A DNA stretch of 64,000 nt from Aurantiacibacter poecillastricola (GTDB taxonomy: Bacteria; Pseudomonadota; Alphaproteobacteria; Sphingomonadales; Sphingomonadaceae): contig NZ_JAVAMS010000004.1 in the NCBI RefSeq assembly GCF_030730945.1, positions 1 through 64,000 of the forward strand, read 5' to 3'. Shown piece by piece: positions 25,992 through 35,104 of this stretch (position 1 is the first letter of the stretch; every line of letters begins with the position of its first letter). The notes below the pieces were generated by a model. It saw only the letters and a program-made list of their open reading frames with translations. It was not told where the DNA came from and did no database searches. Position numbers and translations under genes: made by a program.

Positions 25992-26894
25992 GTGAGTAAC
26001 AATCGACCATCTGTTCCGGCGCTCGGCGGAGAGCAAGGCCTCAACCGCTACTTGTCGGAAATCAAGAAATTCCCCGTGCTGACGCCCGAGCAGGAATACA
26101 TGCTCGCCGTGCGCTACAAGGAGCACGAGGATCCCGACGCTGCTGCGCAGCTCGTCACCTCGCACCTGCGTCTCGTGGCCAAGATCGCCATGGGCTATCG
26201 CGGCTACGGCCTGCCGGTGTCGGACCTCATCTCCGAAGGCAATGTCGGCTTGATGCAGGGCGTGAAGAAGTTCGAGCCCGATCGTGGTTTCCGTCTTGCG
26301 ACCTATGCGATGTGGTGGATCAAGGCTAGCATCCAGGAATTCATCCTGCGCTCGTGGAGCCTCGTGAAAATGGGCACCACCGCCGCGCAGAAGAAGCTGT
26401 TCTTCAATCTTCGCCGAATGAAGAAGCAGCTGGAGGCCTATGAAGACTCCGACCTGTCGCCGGAAGACGTCACGAAGATCGCAACCGATCTCGGCGTGCC
26501 GGAGCAGGAAGTGGTCAACATGAACCGCCGGATGATGATGGGCGGCGACGGGTCGCTCAACACGCCGATGCGCAATGGCGAGGAAGGCTCGGGCGAATGG
26601 ATGGACTGGCTGACGGACGACCGTCCGTTGCAGGACACCATCGTCGCCGATGCTGAGGAAGCCGATGTGCGCCGCGAAATGCTTGTGGAAGCGATGGAAG
26701 CGCTTAACGAGCGTGAGCAGCACATCCTTACCGAGCGCAGGCTGACGGAAAACCCGCAAACGCTGGAAGAGCTCAGCCAGGTCTACGACGTGTCGCGCGA
26801 ACGCATCCGCCAGATCGAAGTGCGCGCGTTCGAGAAGCTGCAGAAGGCGATGCAGAGGATCGCTGGCGAGAGGCTGATGCCGCAGGCTGCGTAA
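25992..26894 (+). CDS. rpoH: Heat-shock sigma factor RpoH (sigma-32)
   Basis: A 300-residue group 3 sigma factor. It starts with GTG at 25992, with AGAAAGG about 10 bases before. Region 2 is visible (HLRLVAKIAMGYRGYG, SEGNVGLMQGVKKF, FRLATYAMWWIKASIQE) and includes the RpoH-type box QKKLFFNLRRMKK after it. Region 4 ends with YDVSRERIRQIEVRAFEKL. It directs transcription of chaperone and protease genes, several of which (clpX, clpP, tig) lie within 13 kb. Strong intrinsic terminator downstream. Confidence 0.96.
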   Translation: MSNNRPSVPALGGEQGLNRYLSEIKKFPVLTPEQEYMLAVRYKEHEDPDAAAQLVTSHLRLVAKIAMGYRGYGLPVSDLISEGNVGLMQGVKKFEPDRGFRLATYAMWWIKASIQEFILRSWSLVKMGTTAAQKKLFFNLRRMKKQLEAYEDSDLSPEDVTKIATDLGVPEQEVVNMNRRMMMGGDGSLNTPMRNGEEGSGEWMDWLTDDRPLQDTIVADAEEADVRREMLVEAMEALNEREQHILTERRLTENPQTLEELSQVYDVSRERIRQIEVRAFEKLQKAMQRIAGERLMPQAA

Positions 26895-26917
26895 TCGCAC
26901 CGGATACGAGGCAAGAG

Positions 26918-26946
26918 GGGCCGGGCGGAAACGTCCGGCCCTTTTT
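26918..26946 (+). terminator. Intrinsic terminator of rpoH
   Basis: A 10-bp G/C stem (26918-26927 with 26932-26941, one G-T pair) is closed by a GAAA tetraloop and followed by T5. This is a textbook rho-independent terminator 23 bases after the rpoH stop. Confidence 0.92.
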
Positions 26947-26987
26947 CATGCCTTCATTGTCCGGATGGCCTTATGTAAGGAGCGCTG

Positions 26988-27659
26988 ATGATGCTGCGCA
27001 TATTCATGTTCCTCGCCAAGCTCGTCATCTGGTTCATCCTCGTCAGCCTGGTGCTGGTGATCGTCTTCCGTTTCGTGCCGGTGCCTTACACGGCCACCAT
27101 GGTGTTGGACGAGCGCAGCGTGACGCGCGATTGGGAGCCGCTCAGCCGCATCGATCGCAACATGGTGAGCGCCGTCATCGCGGCGGAGGACAGCAAGTTC
27201 TGCCAGCATGACGGGTTCGACCGCGAGGCGATCGAGGAAGCCCTGGAGGAGCGTGCAAGAGGGGAGCGCCAGCGCGGTGCCTCCACCATCAGCCAGCAGA
27301 CTGCCAAGAACGTGTTCCTGTGGCAGGGAGGCGGCTGGTTTCGAAAGGGGCTCGAGGCGTGGTTCACCTTCCTCATCGAGAATATGTGGGACAAGCGCCG
27401 GATCATGGAAGTCTATCTCAACGTCGCCGAAACGGGGCTGGGCACATATGGCGTGGAAAGCGGCTCACAGCGTTATTTCGGCCACTCCGCCGCACGTCTC
27501 TCTGCCGACGAGGCGAGCCGGATTGCCGCTGTCCTGCCTTCGCCGAAAACGCGCGAAGCGGTGAACCCGGGCGGTTTCACTGCACGCTATGGCAACACCA
27601 TCGAAGCGCGCATTGGCGTTGTAAGGCGTGACGGACTCGATTCCTGCGTCTACGAGTAG
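26988..27659 (+). CDS. mtgA: Monofunctional peptidoglycan glycosyltransferase
   Basis: A 223-residue GT51 enzyme that polymerises lipid II into glycan strands at the outer face of the inner membrane. One N-terminal membrane anchor spans about residues 5-30. The catalytic motifs are EDSKFCQHDGFD (with the catalytic Glu) near residue 67 and RGASTISQQTAKN near 103, then RRIMEVYLNVAETG. There is no transpeptidase domain. AAGGAGCG lies just before the ATG pair at 26988/26991. The next gene starts 4 bases after its stop. Confidence 0.95.
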   Translation: MMLRIFMFLAKLVIWFILVSLVLVIVFRFVPVPYTATMVLDERSVTRDWEPLSRIDRNMVSAVIAAEDSKFCQHDGFDREAIEEALEERARGERQRGASTISQQTAKNVFLWQGGGWFRKGLEAWFTFLIENMWDKRRIMEVYLNVAETGLGTYGVESGSQRYFGHSAARLSADEASRIAAVLPSPKTREAVNPGGFTARYGNTIEARIGVVRRDGLDSCVYE

Positions 27660-27663
27660 GCGA

Positions 27664-28593
27664 ATGGGGGCGCACCACTCGCACAATCATTCGCATGAGC
27701 AGGGCCACGGACACGGCCACAGCCATGCGCCGGCCGACTTCGGGCGCGCCTTCGCCATCGGGATCGTGCTCAATACGGGTTTCGTCATCGTCGAAGTGGT
27801 GTTCGGCATCCTCTCGGGTTCGATGGCGCTGGTCGCCGATGCCGGGCACAATCTTTCGGACGTGCTGGGCTTGCTGATCGCCTGGGGCGCCAGCATCGCC
27901 GCAAAGCGCCCGCCATCGGCGCGTTTTACCTACGGCCTCAAGAGCTCGACCATTCTCGCTGCCTTCGCCAATGCAGTCCTGCTGCTGGTGGCCATCGGCG
28001 TGATCCTTTACGAGACCGTGCACCGCCTCATAGATCCGATAGAGCCCGAGGGATGGACGATGATCTGGGTGGCAGGCATCGGCATCGTCATCAATACCGC
28101 GACGGCGCTGATGTTCATGCGCGGCCGCAAAGACGACCTGAATATTCGCGGCGCGTTCCTGCATATGGCCGCCGACGCTCTTGTGAGCGTGGGCGTGGTG
28201 ATTGCCGGCGTGGCCATTCTGCTTAGCGGGGTGGTAATCATCGATCCCATCGTCAGTCTCGTGATCGTGGCGGTGATCGCCTGGGGCACGTGGGGCCTCT
28301 TAAAAGACAGCGTGAAGATGAGCCTCCTCGCCGTACCGGACGGTGTGGAGGAAAAGGACGTGCGCGCACTGCTTCACGCCCTGCCGGGAGTTGAGGCCGT
28401 ACACGACCTGCACATCTGGCCCATGAGCACGACCGAAACGGCCCTTACCGCGCATATCGTCATGCCGGGCGGGCATCCCGGCGATGGCTTCCTGCACGAT
28501 GCCGCGCACCAACTCGAGCACGAGCACGCCATCAGCCATGTTACCCTTCAGGTGGAAGTGACTTTCGACCGATGCGGAGATGGGTGCTCCTGA
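27664..28593 (+). CDS. Cation diffusion facilitator (zinc/cobalt/cadmium efflux)
   Basis: A 309-residue CDF transporter. The N-terminus is a His-rich metal-binding stretch (HHSHNHSHEQGHGHGHSH). Six hydrophobic segments follow. The transport-site residues are HxxxD-like in VADAGHNLSDVLG in the second helix and MAADALVSVGVV in the fifth. The C-terminal cytoplasmic domain contains HDLHIWPMSTTETALTAHI. It exports divalent metals in exchange for protons. The ATG at 27664 lies 4 bases after mtgA, suggesting co-transcription. Confidence 0.93.
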   Translation: MGAHHSHNHSHEQGHGHGHSHAPADFGRAFAIGIVLNTGFVIVEVVFGILSGSMALVADAGHNLSDVLGLLIAWGASIAAKRPPSARFTYGLKSSTILAAFANAVLLLVAIGVILYETVHRLIDPIEPEGWTMIWVAGIGIVINTATALMFMRGRKDDLNIRGAFLHMAADALVSVGVVIAGVAILLSGVVIIDPIVSLVIVAVIAWGTWGLLKDSVKMSLLAVPDGVEEKDVRALLHALPGVEAVHDLHIWPMSTTETALTAHIVMPGGHPGDGFLHDAAHQLEHEHAISHVTLQVEVTFDRCGDGCS

Positions 28594-28651
28594 GCCTGCC
28601 AGCGTGCGGGCGTCGAACGGAAGCCGTTCTGGAGATGGACTGGCGGTAAAT

Positions 28652-28681
28652 AAAAAGGGCGACCCGCGGGCCGCCCTTTCT
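28652..28681. terminator. Bidirectional terminator between convergent genes
   Basis: AAAGGGCG (28654-28661) pairs with CGCCCTTT (28672-28679) around a G/C-rich inner palindrome. A-rich and T-rich flanks are on both sides, so it can stop the CDF transcript and the small gene on the other strand. Confidence 0.75.
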
Positions 28682-28685
28682 CGTA

Positions 28686-28892
28686 TCACTCGCCTTGCGG
28701 CTGTGCCTCGGCAGGATCCTGAGTCGGCACTTCGCCGGTGGGATCGCCTTCGACCAACTGTGCCACCTGATCGTAGACCTCGGCATTCTGGTTCATCTGG
28801 TCCGCGACAGGCGGGTTCTGCTCGCCCACCTGGCGGAAGAACATCGAGGCATCGCGCAGCATCTTGGCGGCGAGTTCGGCATTGGTCGGCAT
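28686..28892 (-). CDS. Small conserved-looking acidic protein, unknown function
   Basis: A 68-residue soluble protein with a clear ribosome site (AAGGAGAT) before the ATG at 28892. The N-terminal helix MPTNAELAAKMLRDASMFFR is followed by VADQMNQNAEVYDQVAQLVE, and the tail is rich in Pro, Gln and Glu. It may be a small helical-pair protein. I do not recognise a family. It ends in the shared terminator with the CDF gene. Confidence 0.7.
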   Translation of the reverse strand: MPTNAELAAKMLRDASMFFRQVGEQNPPVADQMNQNAEVYDQVAQLVEGDPTGEVPTQDPAEAQPQGE

Positions 28893-28957
28893 AGGTTAAT
28901 CTCCTTCATTGCCCCTTTTGGGGGTAGTGAGGCGTGACCTGTTACAGGCACGCGAAA

Positions 28958-28979
28958 GGGCGGCCCGAAAGGACCGCCC
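28958..28979 (-). terminator. Terminator downstream of clpX
   Basis: On the minus strand GGGCGGTCC and GGGCCGCCC form a 9-bp stem (one mismatch-type pair) with loop TTTC, followed by TTT. It lies about 55 bases after the clpX stop and fits the end of the clpP-clpX transcript. Confidence 0.7.
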
Positions 28980-29032
28980 GTGATTTCCGGAAAAGGTGGT
29001 AGACCGGTGGGAGGCGAATTGGCGGCAGGCGA

Positions 29033-30304
29033 TTACGCGGCCGCTTCCTTCTTCTTCCCGTTGTCGTTGGCCAGCACGCGGACAGGCTCCTTGCGGCCTT
29101 CCACCACGTCGGCGTCGACGACGACTTCGCTCACATCGTCCATGCTCGGCAGGTCGAACATGGTGTCGAGCAGCAAGCCCTCCACGATGGAACGCAGGCC
29201 GCGCGCGCCGGTCTTGCGCTGGATCGCCTTCTTGGCAATCGCCTCGAGCGCTTCGTCGGTGAAGGTCAGCTCCACCTCTTCCAGCTCGAACAGCTTGGCG
29301 TACTGCTTCACCAGCGCGTTGCGCGGTTCCTTGAGGATGGTGACGAGCGCCGGCACATCGAGATCGTGCAGCGTCGCGATCACCGGCAGGCGACCGACGA
29401 ATTCGGGAATAAGGCCGAACTTGAGCAGGTCTTCCGGCTCGCACTTTTCCAGCATCGCGCCGATCTTGGCCTTGCCCGGCTCGGCGATATTCGCGCCGAA
29501 ACCGATCGAACGCTTCTGCAAGCGGTCGCCGATGATCTTCTCGAGACCGGCAAAGGCGCCGCCACAGATGAACAGGATGTTCGTGGTGTCCACCTGCAGG
29601 AATTCCTGCTGCGGATGCTTGCGCCCGCCCTGCGGCGGCACGGAGGCGGTAGTGCCTTCCATCAGCTTCAGCAGGGCCTGCTGCACGCCTTCGCCCGACA
29701 CGTCGCGCGTGATGGAGGGGTTCTCGGCCTTGCGGGTAATCTTGTCGATCTCGTCGATATAGACGATGCCGTGCTGCGCCTTCTCGACATTGTAGTCGGA
29801 CGCCTGCAGCAGCTTGAGGATGATGTTCTCCACGTCCTCACCCACATATCCCGCTTCGGTCAGCGTTGTGGCGTCGGCCATGGTGAAGGGTACGTCGAAC
29901 GTGCGCGCCAGCGTCTGGGCGAGCAGCGTCTTGCCGCAGCCGGTGGGGCCGACGAGCAGGATGTTCGACTTCGCCAGTTCCACATCGCCCGACTTGCCGG
30001 CGTGGCGAAGCCGCTTGTAGTGGTTGTGCACGGCGACGGAGAGCACGCGCTTGGCGCGCTCCTGCCCGATAACGTAGTCGTTCAGGGTATCGCAGATCTC
30101 GACCGGGGCGGGCACGCCGCCATCCTTGCGGCCACCAAGACCGCTCTTCGCTTCCTCGCGAATGATATCATTGCACAGCTCCACGCATTCATCGCAGATG
30201 AAGACGGTGGGACCGGCGATCAGCTTGCGGACCTCGTGCTGGCTCTTGCCGCAGAAGCTGCAATAGAGGGTGCTTTTGCTATCGGTTCCGCTCAATTTGG
30301 TCAT
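29033..30304 (-). CDS. clpX: ClpX, ATPase subunit of Clp protease
   Basis: A 423-residue AAA+ unfoldase that feeds substrates to ClpP. The N-terminal C4 zinc finger has Cys15, Cys18, Cys37 and Cys40 (YCSFCGKS, then ICDECVELC). Walker A is GPTGCGKT near residue 120. Walker B is VYIDEIDKI near 185. The RKH-like pore region and the IGF-type ClpP-binding loop (RSIGFGANI) follow. It is encoded 174 bases after clpP on the same strand. A G/C hairpin (30361-30390) lies in that gap and may allow partial termination between them. Confidence 0.97.
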   Translation of the reverse strand: MTKLSGTDSKSTLYCSFCGKSQHEVRKLIAGPTVFICDECVELCNDIIREEAKSGLGGRKDGGVPAPVEICDTLNDYVIGQERAKRVLSVAVHNHYKRLRHAGKSGDVELAKSNILLVGPTGCGKTLLAQTLARTFDVPFTMADATTLTEAGYVGEDVENIILKLLQASDYNVEKAQHGIVYIDEIDKITRKAENPSITRDVSGEGVQQALLKLMEGTTASVPPQGGRKHPQQEFLQVDTTNILFICGGAFAGLEKIIGDRLQKRSIGFGANIAEPGKAKIGAMLEKCEPEDLLKFGLIPEFVGRLPVIATLHDLDVPALVTILKEPRNALVKQYAKLFELEEVELTFTDEALEAIAKKAIQRKTGARGLRSIVEGLLLDTMFDLPSMDDVSEVVVDADVVEGRKEPVRVLANDNGKKKEAAA

Positions 30305-30478
30305 AGCTTTCTACCTGTGCGCCCGAATTCAGGCCCATGCAAGGGGCGTGGGCACTTGGAGTCGGCCTCCCAATTTAGGGGAGGACCGACGAATATCAAT
30401 CAGTGGCATCCTTAACATCCACGGCTTGCGCCAGACTGAACCTTCAGGGTTGCCAAATTCCTACGCGAAGAAGGGTAT

Positions 30479-31174
30479 TTATTCGCTGTCCTGCGTCGGC
30501 GCTCCGCCGGTGCCGTCGCGATCGTGTTCGTGATCGTCCTTCGGACGGTGCGCGAAGACTGCATCGACGATCCCGAATTTCTTGGCTTCTTCCGCCTCCA
30601 GGAAGGTGTCGCGGTCCAGCGCCTTCTCGATGTCGGTCAGGGTCTGGCCGGTATACTCGGCGTAGAGGTCGTTCATGCGCTTGCGAATGCGCAGGATTTC
30701 CTTCGCCTGGATCTCGATGTCGGATGCCATGCCGCGTGCACCGCCGCTGGGCTGGTGGACCATGATGCGCGCATTGGGAAGCGCTACACGCATGCCCGGC
30801 TCGCCCGCGGCCAGGAGGAAGCTGCCCATCGAGGCTGCCTGGCCGACCACCACGGTGCGCACCTTGGGCTTGATGTACTGCATGGTGTCATGGATCGCCA
30901 TGCCTGCCGTCACCACGCCGCCGGGCGAGTTGATATACATGGAGATGTCCTGCGAGTTCTCGCTCTCGAGGAAGAGCAGCTGGGCCACGATCAGCGAGGC
31001 CATGTTGTCTTCCACCTGGCCGGTCACGAAAACGATGCGCTCGCGGAGCAGGCGGCTGAAGATGTCGAAGCTGCGTTCGCCCCGGCTCGTGGACTCGACG
31101 ACGACAGGCACGAGGGCGCCGGTCACGGGATCGGTGGTGAACTGGTCTTTCTTGTCGCCGAACAGGTCGAACAT
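30479..31174 (-). CDS. clpP: ClpP, proteolytic subunit of Clp protease
   Basis: A 231-residue serine peptidase that forms the 14-subunit chamber. The triad is visible: Ser in [14 protein letters not shown] near residue 110, His in [11 protein letters not shown] near 135, and Asp in [10 protein letters not shown] near 185. The C-terminal tail ([16 protein letters not shown]) is polar and extends beyond the usual end. In many proteobacteria tig precedes clpP. Here tig is 6 kb away, separated by a TonB receptor/amidase cluster. Confidence 0.96.
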   Translation of the reverse strand: MFDLFGDKKDQFTTDPVTGALVPVVVESTSRGERSFDIFSRLLRERIVFVTGQVEDNMASLIVAQLLFLESENSQDISMYINSPGGVVTAGMAIHDTMQYIKPKVRTVVVGQAASMGSFLLAAGEPGMRVALPNARIMVHQPSGGARGMASDIEIQAKEILRIRKRMNDLYAEYTGQTLTDIEKALDRDTFLEAEEAKKFGIVDAVFAHRPKDDHEHDRDGTGGAPTQDSE

Positions 31175-31363
31175 GCGTGGTCCTTCTCTTGCGTTGCGAG
31201 GGTCTATGTCGCGTCTTGGCGCTTCGGGTTCAAGGGGGTGTTAACACGGCCATCCGGAATCCCTTGATCGGGCGAGCATCGACGCTTGTCGATAAGGACA
31301 GGCGGGGACTCGAGGTTTCGCCTGTAACCGCTCTCGACTACAGATGTGGGCGAGAGGATAACA

Positions 31364-33475
31364 TTGAAAACCGGCGATTTTCTGCAAGGGGCGGCTGCCC
31401 TGGCACTGCTTGGCGCGGCTTCTCCGGCGGCGGCGCAGGGGACAGTTGAGGACGATGTGGGGACGGATAAGGCTATCGCGCCGCCACCTGATGCGCTCGA
31501 TGCCACAAGCGGGGCGCGCGTTTTCCTGCCTGCCGATTTCGCCCGCTTCGCCCCGCGCAATGCGCTCGACATGCTCGAGGAGACACCCGGCTTTACCATT
31601 CGCGGCGAATCCGAATCGCGCGGGCTGGGGCAGGCCAGCGCCAACGTGCTGATCGACGGGGAGCGGATCACCAACAAGTCGGAGGGCGTCTTCACCCAGC
31701 TTCGCAGGATCGGCACCGACCGCGTGGTGCGGATCGAGATCGTCGAGGGCGCCAGTCTTGGCGTTGCCGGCCTTTCCGGCCAGGTCGCCAACGTCATCAC
31801 CCGTCCCGACCCGCTGAGCGGCCGCTTCACCTATCGCGCCAATTTCCGGCCGAAATATGCCGAGCCCAGCTTCATCGGCGGGGAGGTTTCCCTGAGCGGG
31901 GCCGGCGAGACGCTGGAATGGACCGTGGCCCTTGCCAACGGGGTGGGCCGCGGCGCGGCGGGGGGAGGCAATGCCTTCATCTACGATCCCGACGGCACGC
32001 TGGTGGAAAGGCGCGACATCCGCATGCAGTTCGTCGGCGATTTTCCGCGAATTTCCGGTCAGGGCAAGTGGACCAGCCCGGGCGGCACCGTGGTGAACGC
32101 CAATGCCAGCTATCGGCGCAATTACGAGAATTTCCGGGAGGACCAGTTTCGCGACAGCGTGACCGGACCCGACTATCTGCGCGATTTCGACGACCGCTAC
32201 CGGGGCTGGGGCTACGAACTGGGCGGCGACGTGTCTTTCAGTCTCGGACCGGGGGATCTCAAGCTGATCGGGCTTGAGAGCTACAGCCGCAATCGCAACC
32301 GGTCGCAATCGCTCGACCTCTACGACGATGACAGCCTCGATGCCGGCAGCCTGTTCACCTCCCTCACGGAAACGGGGGAGCGTATCGGGCGGGCCGAATA
32401 CAGCTGGGCGATGCTGGGCGGGGACTGGCAACTCGATGCCGAAGCGGCCTTCAACCGCCTGGACCAGTCTGCCCAGCTGTTCGAGCTGGGAGCGAATGGC
32501 GAATTCGTGGAGCTCGACTTTCCCGGCGGTACCGGCGGTGTGACCGAGGATCGCTACGAGATGATCCTCACCCACAGCCGGTCGCTGGCGAGCGGCCTTT
32601 CCCTCCAGATCGGTGCGGGCGGGGAGTATTCGACCATCGCGCAGACCGGGGCGAACGGCCTCACGCGCAGTTTCTGGCGGCCCAAGGGTTCGGTCAATCT
32701 CGCCTGGGCTGTCGAGGACGGCCTCGACATCTCGCTGGAGGCCGCGCGCACCGTGGGCCAGCTTTCCTTCGGCGATTTCCTTGCCAGCGTCTCGCTCAAC
32801 CAGGGCCAGGCCAATGCCGGGAACGTGGAGCTGAAGCCGCCGCAATCGTGGGAGATCGAGGCGGAGGCGGTGAAGGACCTCGGCGAATGGGGCAGCACAG
32901 AGCTCAAGGTCTTCGCCCGCTTCATCGAGGACTATATCGAGTTCATCCCGGTCGAGGGCGGTCTGGAAACGCGGGGCAATATCGAATCCGCGCGGCTGTT
33001 CGGCCTGCGCTGGAACAGCACGTTCCAGCTCGAACCCATCGGCTTTACCGGCGCCCAGCTGGAAGTAACGCTGCAGATCGAGGAAAGCGAGCTGACCGAC
33101 CCGCTGACCGGCGTGAAGCGCGCCTTCGGCGGCATCGAGGACCGCGAGCTCGACATGGAACTGCGCCACGACATTCCCGGCAGCGACTGGGCCTGGGGTG
33201 CGGGCTTCGAATACAACCACGAACTCGATTACTACCGCCTCGGCGAATTCGGCCTGAACGCCGAAGGCCCGACATACACCTATGCCTTCATCGAGCATAA
33301 GGACGTGTTCGGCATGACCGCCAATTTCTCGATCTTCAACCTGACCGACGGACGCGGGATGATGGATCGCTACGTCTATGACGGCTATCGCGATCGCAGC
33401 CCGCTCCTGTTCCGCGAGACGCAGGACCTGTCGGTCCAGCCGATCTTCAACTTCCGCCTGACCGGAGATTTCTAG
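31364..33475 (+). CDS. TonB-receptor-like plug/barrel protein, paralogue 1
   Basis: A 703-residue outer-membrane protein. I chose the TTG at 31364 because AGAGGA precedes it at 6 bases. A signal peptide ends near residue 25 (SPAAAQG). A short plug follows (PRNALDMLEETPGF, then RGLGQASANVLIDGERI, then VVRIEIVEG), then a barrel ending in Phe (RLTGDF). The substrate is unknown. It shares long collinear similarity with the protein at 35105-37240, for example GQLSFGDFLASVSL against GQLDFGDFLASVNL. An exported amidase lies between them. It is divergent from clpP. Confidence 0.88.
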   Translation: MKTGDFLQGAAALALLGAASPAAAQGTVEDDVGTDKAIAPPPDALDATSGARVFLPADFARFAPRNALDMLEETPGFTIRGESESRGLGQASANVLIDGERITNKSEGVFTQLRRIGTDRVVRIEIVEGASLGVAGLSGQVANVITRPDPLSGRFTYRANFRPKYAEPSFIGGEVSLSGAGETLEWTVALANGVGRGAAGGGNAFIYDPDGTLVERRDIRMQFVGDFPRISGQGKWTSPGGTVVNANASYRRNYENFREDQFRDSVTGPDYLRDFDDRYRGWGYELGGDVSFSLGPGDLKLIGLESYSRNRNRSQSLDLYDDDSLDAGSLFTSLTETGERIGRAEYSWAMLGGDWQLDAEAAFNRLDQSAQLFELGANGEFVELDFPGGTGGVTEDRYEMILTHSRSLASGLSLQIGAGGEYSTIAQTGANGLTRSFWRPKGSVNLAWAVEDGLDISLEAARTVGQLSFGDFLASVSLNQGQANAGNVELKPPQSWEIEAEAVKDLGEWGSTELKVFARFIEDYIEFIPVEGGLETRGNIESARLFGLRWNSTFQLEPIGFTGAQLEVTLQIEESELTDPLTGVKRAFGGIEDRELDMELRHDIPGSDWAWGAGFEYNHELDYYRLGEFGLNAEGPTYTYAFIEHKDVFGMTANFSIFNLTDGRGMMDRYVYDGYRDRSPLLFRETQDLSVQPIFNFRLTGDF

Positions 33476-33516
33476 CACGCTTGCAAGGCGGAACCGGGCA
33501 GCGCACAAGGCCTGTC

Positions 33517-35019
33517 ATGAGAAGGCCTCTTGCCGCGGCGCTTGCCGCTTTCGCCCTTGCTGCTCCGCTATCTGTCACCTGGGCGAAGGATGCGCCTGCC
33601 GATGCGCAAACCTACCTGCGGCGCATCGCTGCACTCGACGATGCCGGTCCGCAGATCAATGCGGTGATCGTCACCGCCGATGATGCGGGGGAGCAGGCGA
33701 GGCAATACGCGGGCTCGACGCCGCTGGATGGCCGCACGGTCCTGGTGAAGGACAATATCGAGACCCGCGAGTGGCCGACCACGGCAGGCAGCCTCGCGCT
33801 GGCGGACAACGCCACGGGACGGGACGCCACGCTGATCGCAAACCTGCGCGCGGCGGGCGGCGTGGTGCTGGGCAAGACCAACCTTTCCGAATGGGCGAAC
33901 TTCCGCAGTAACGCCTCCACCAGCGGGTGGAGCGCGGTGGGCGGCATTACGCGCAATCCGCATGCCACGGACCGCAATGCCTGCGGTTCCTCGTCGGGCA
34001 GCGGCGCGGCGGTTGCGGCAGGCTTTGCCTGGGCAGCCATCGGCACCGAGACCGACGGTTCGATCACCTGCCCCGCCAGCGTGAACGGGGTGGTCGGTTT
34101 CAAGCCCACCGTGGGCCTCGTCAGCCGCACCCATGTCGTGCCGCTCAGCGCCAGCCAGGATACCGCCGGGCCTATGGCGCGCAGCGTCGAGGATGCCGCG
34201 ATGCTGCTCAAGGCCATCGCCGGCAGCGACCCGCTGGACCCCGCGACTGCCGAGGCCGACGCGCATCTCGTGGATTTCTCCGAGGGGCTTGGCACCGCCA
34301 CGCTGGAAGGCGTGCGCATCGGTGTCGTCCGCGGCCGCTATGGCGGGTTCGAGCCGCTGGGGCAGGTGTGGGAACAGGCGCTCGCCGACCTGCGCCGCGC
34401 CGGGGCCGTGCTGGTCGATGTCGAATATGAACCGAGCGACGAAATGGGCGAGGCGGAATACATCGTGCTGCTCCACGAATTCCAGCGTGACATCGAAAGC
34501 TACCTGAAGGGCTCGCCCGCCGACATCCCGGTCCGATCGCTGGAGGACCTCATTGCCTTCAATGCCGTGCACGCGCTGTCCGAAATGCGCTGGTTCGGGC
34601 AGGACGTCTTTGAAGCCGCACTCGAATCGAGAGATGTTGCCGCCTACGAGGAAGCGCTCGTCACATCGCGCAGGCTTGCGCGCGAGGAGGGCATCGACAG
34701 GCTGCTGAGCGAGAACGACGTCGCCTTCCTGATCGCGCCCACTCGCGGCCCGGCCTGGAATATCGACCTTGTGCTGGGCGATCACTGGATCGGTGGTATC
34801 GGCATAGGCAGCATGGCCGCCGTCGCCGGTTACCCGCACCTCACCGTTCCCATGGGCCATGTGGAGGGGCTGCCTGTCGGTCTCTCCTTCATCGGCAGCC
34901 AGTGGGACGATCATGCCATCCTGCGCGCGGGTGCCGCATACGAGAAGGCGCGTTCGGTGGAGATTCCAGAGCCATCCTTCAGGCCCTGGGCGCCCTGGGG
35001 CGCGACCGCCGCCGAGTAA
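33517..35019 (+). CDS. Exported amidase-signature family hydrolase
   Basis: A 500-residue amidase of the Ser-cisSer-Lys class. The ATG at 33517 starts a signal peptide (about residues 1-26). The catalytic Lys is in VLVKDNIET near residue 77. CGSSSGSGAAVAAG holds the cis-Ser, and GTETDGSITCPAS holds the nucleophilic Ser. Such enzymes split amides or acylated amino compounds. Export places this one in the periplasm. It lies between two paralogous TonB receptors, with gaps of 41 and 85 bases, so it may process the compound they import. Confidence 0.92.
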   Translation: MRRPLAAALAAFALAAPLSVTWAKDAPADAQTYLRRIAALDDAGPQINAVIVTADDAGEQARQYAGSTPLDGRTVLVKDNIETREWPTTAGSLALADNATGRDATLIANLRAAGGVVLGKTNLSEWANFRSNASTSGWSAVGGITRNPHATDRNACGSSSGSGAAVAAGFAWAAIGTETDGSITCPASVNGVVGFKPTVGLVSRTHVVPLSASQDTAGPMARSVEDAAMLLKAIAGSDPLDPATAEADAHLVDFSEGLGTATLEGVRIGVVRGRYGGFEPLGQVWEQALADLRRAGAVLVDVEYEPSDEMGEAEYIVLLHEFQRDIESYLKGSPADIPVRSLEDLIAFNAVHALSEMRWFGQDVFEAALESRDVAAYEEALVTSRRLAREEGIDRLLSENDVAFLIAPTRGPAWNIDLVLGDHWIGGIGIGSMAAVAGYPHLTVPMGHVEGLPVGLSFIGSQWDDHAILRAGAAYEKARSVEIPEPSFRPWAPWGATAAE

Positions 35020-35104
35020 CGCGCGGCAGGCAAGGCTCTGCTTTACCTTGCGGTTGATCTGGTCTAGCCCGCCGGACAAAATCAATTTGGGAGTTTCCGG
35101 AGCC

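Noticed and set aside
31241..33508. A long open frame of over 700 codons on the minus strand
   Set aside because: It is fully antisense to the TonB-plug paralogue, has no recognisable domain, and arises from the G/C-rich third positions of the real gene.
33568..35085. A 505-codon minus-strand frame
   Set aside because: It is antisense to the amidase with intact catalytic motifs. No domain or ribosome site supports it.
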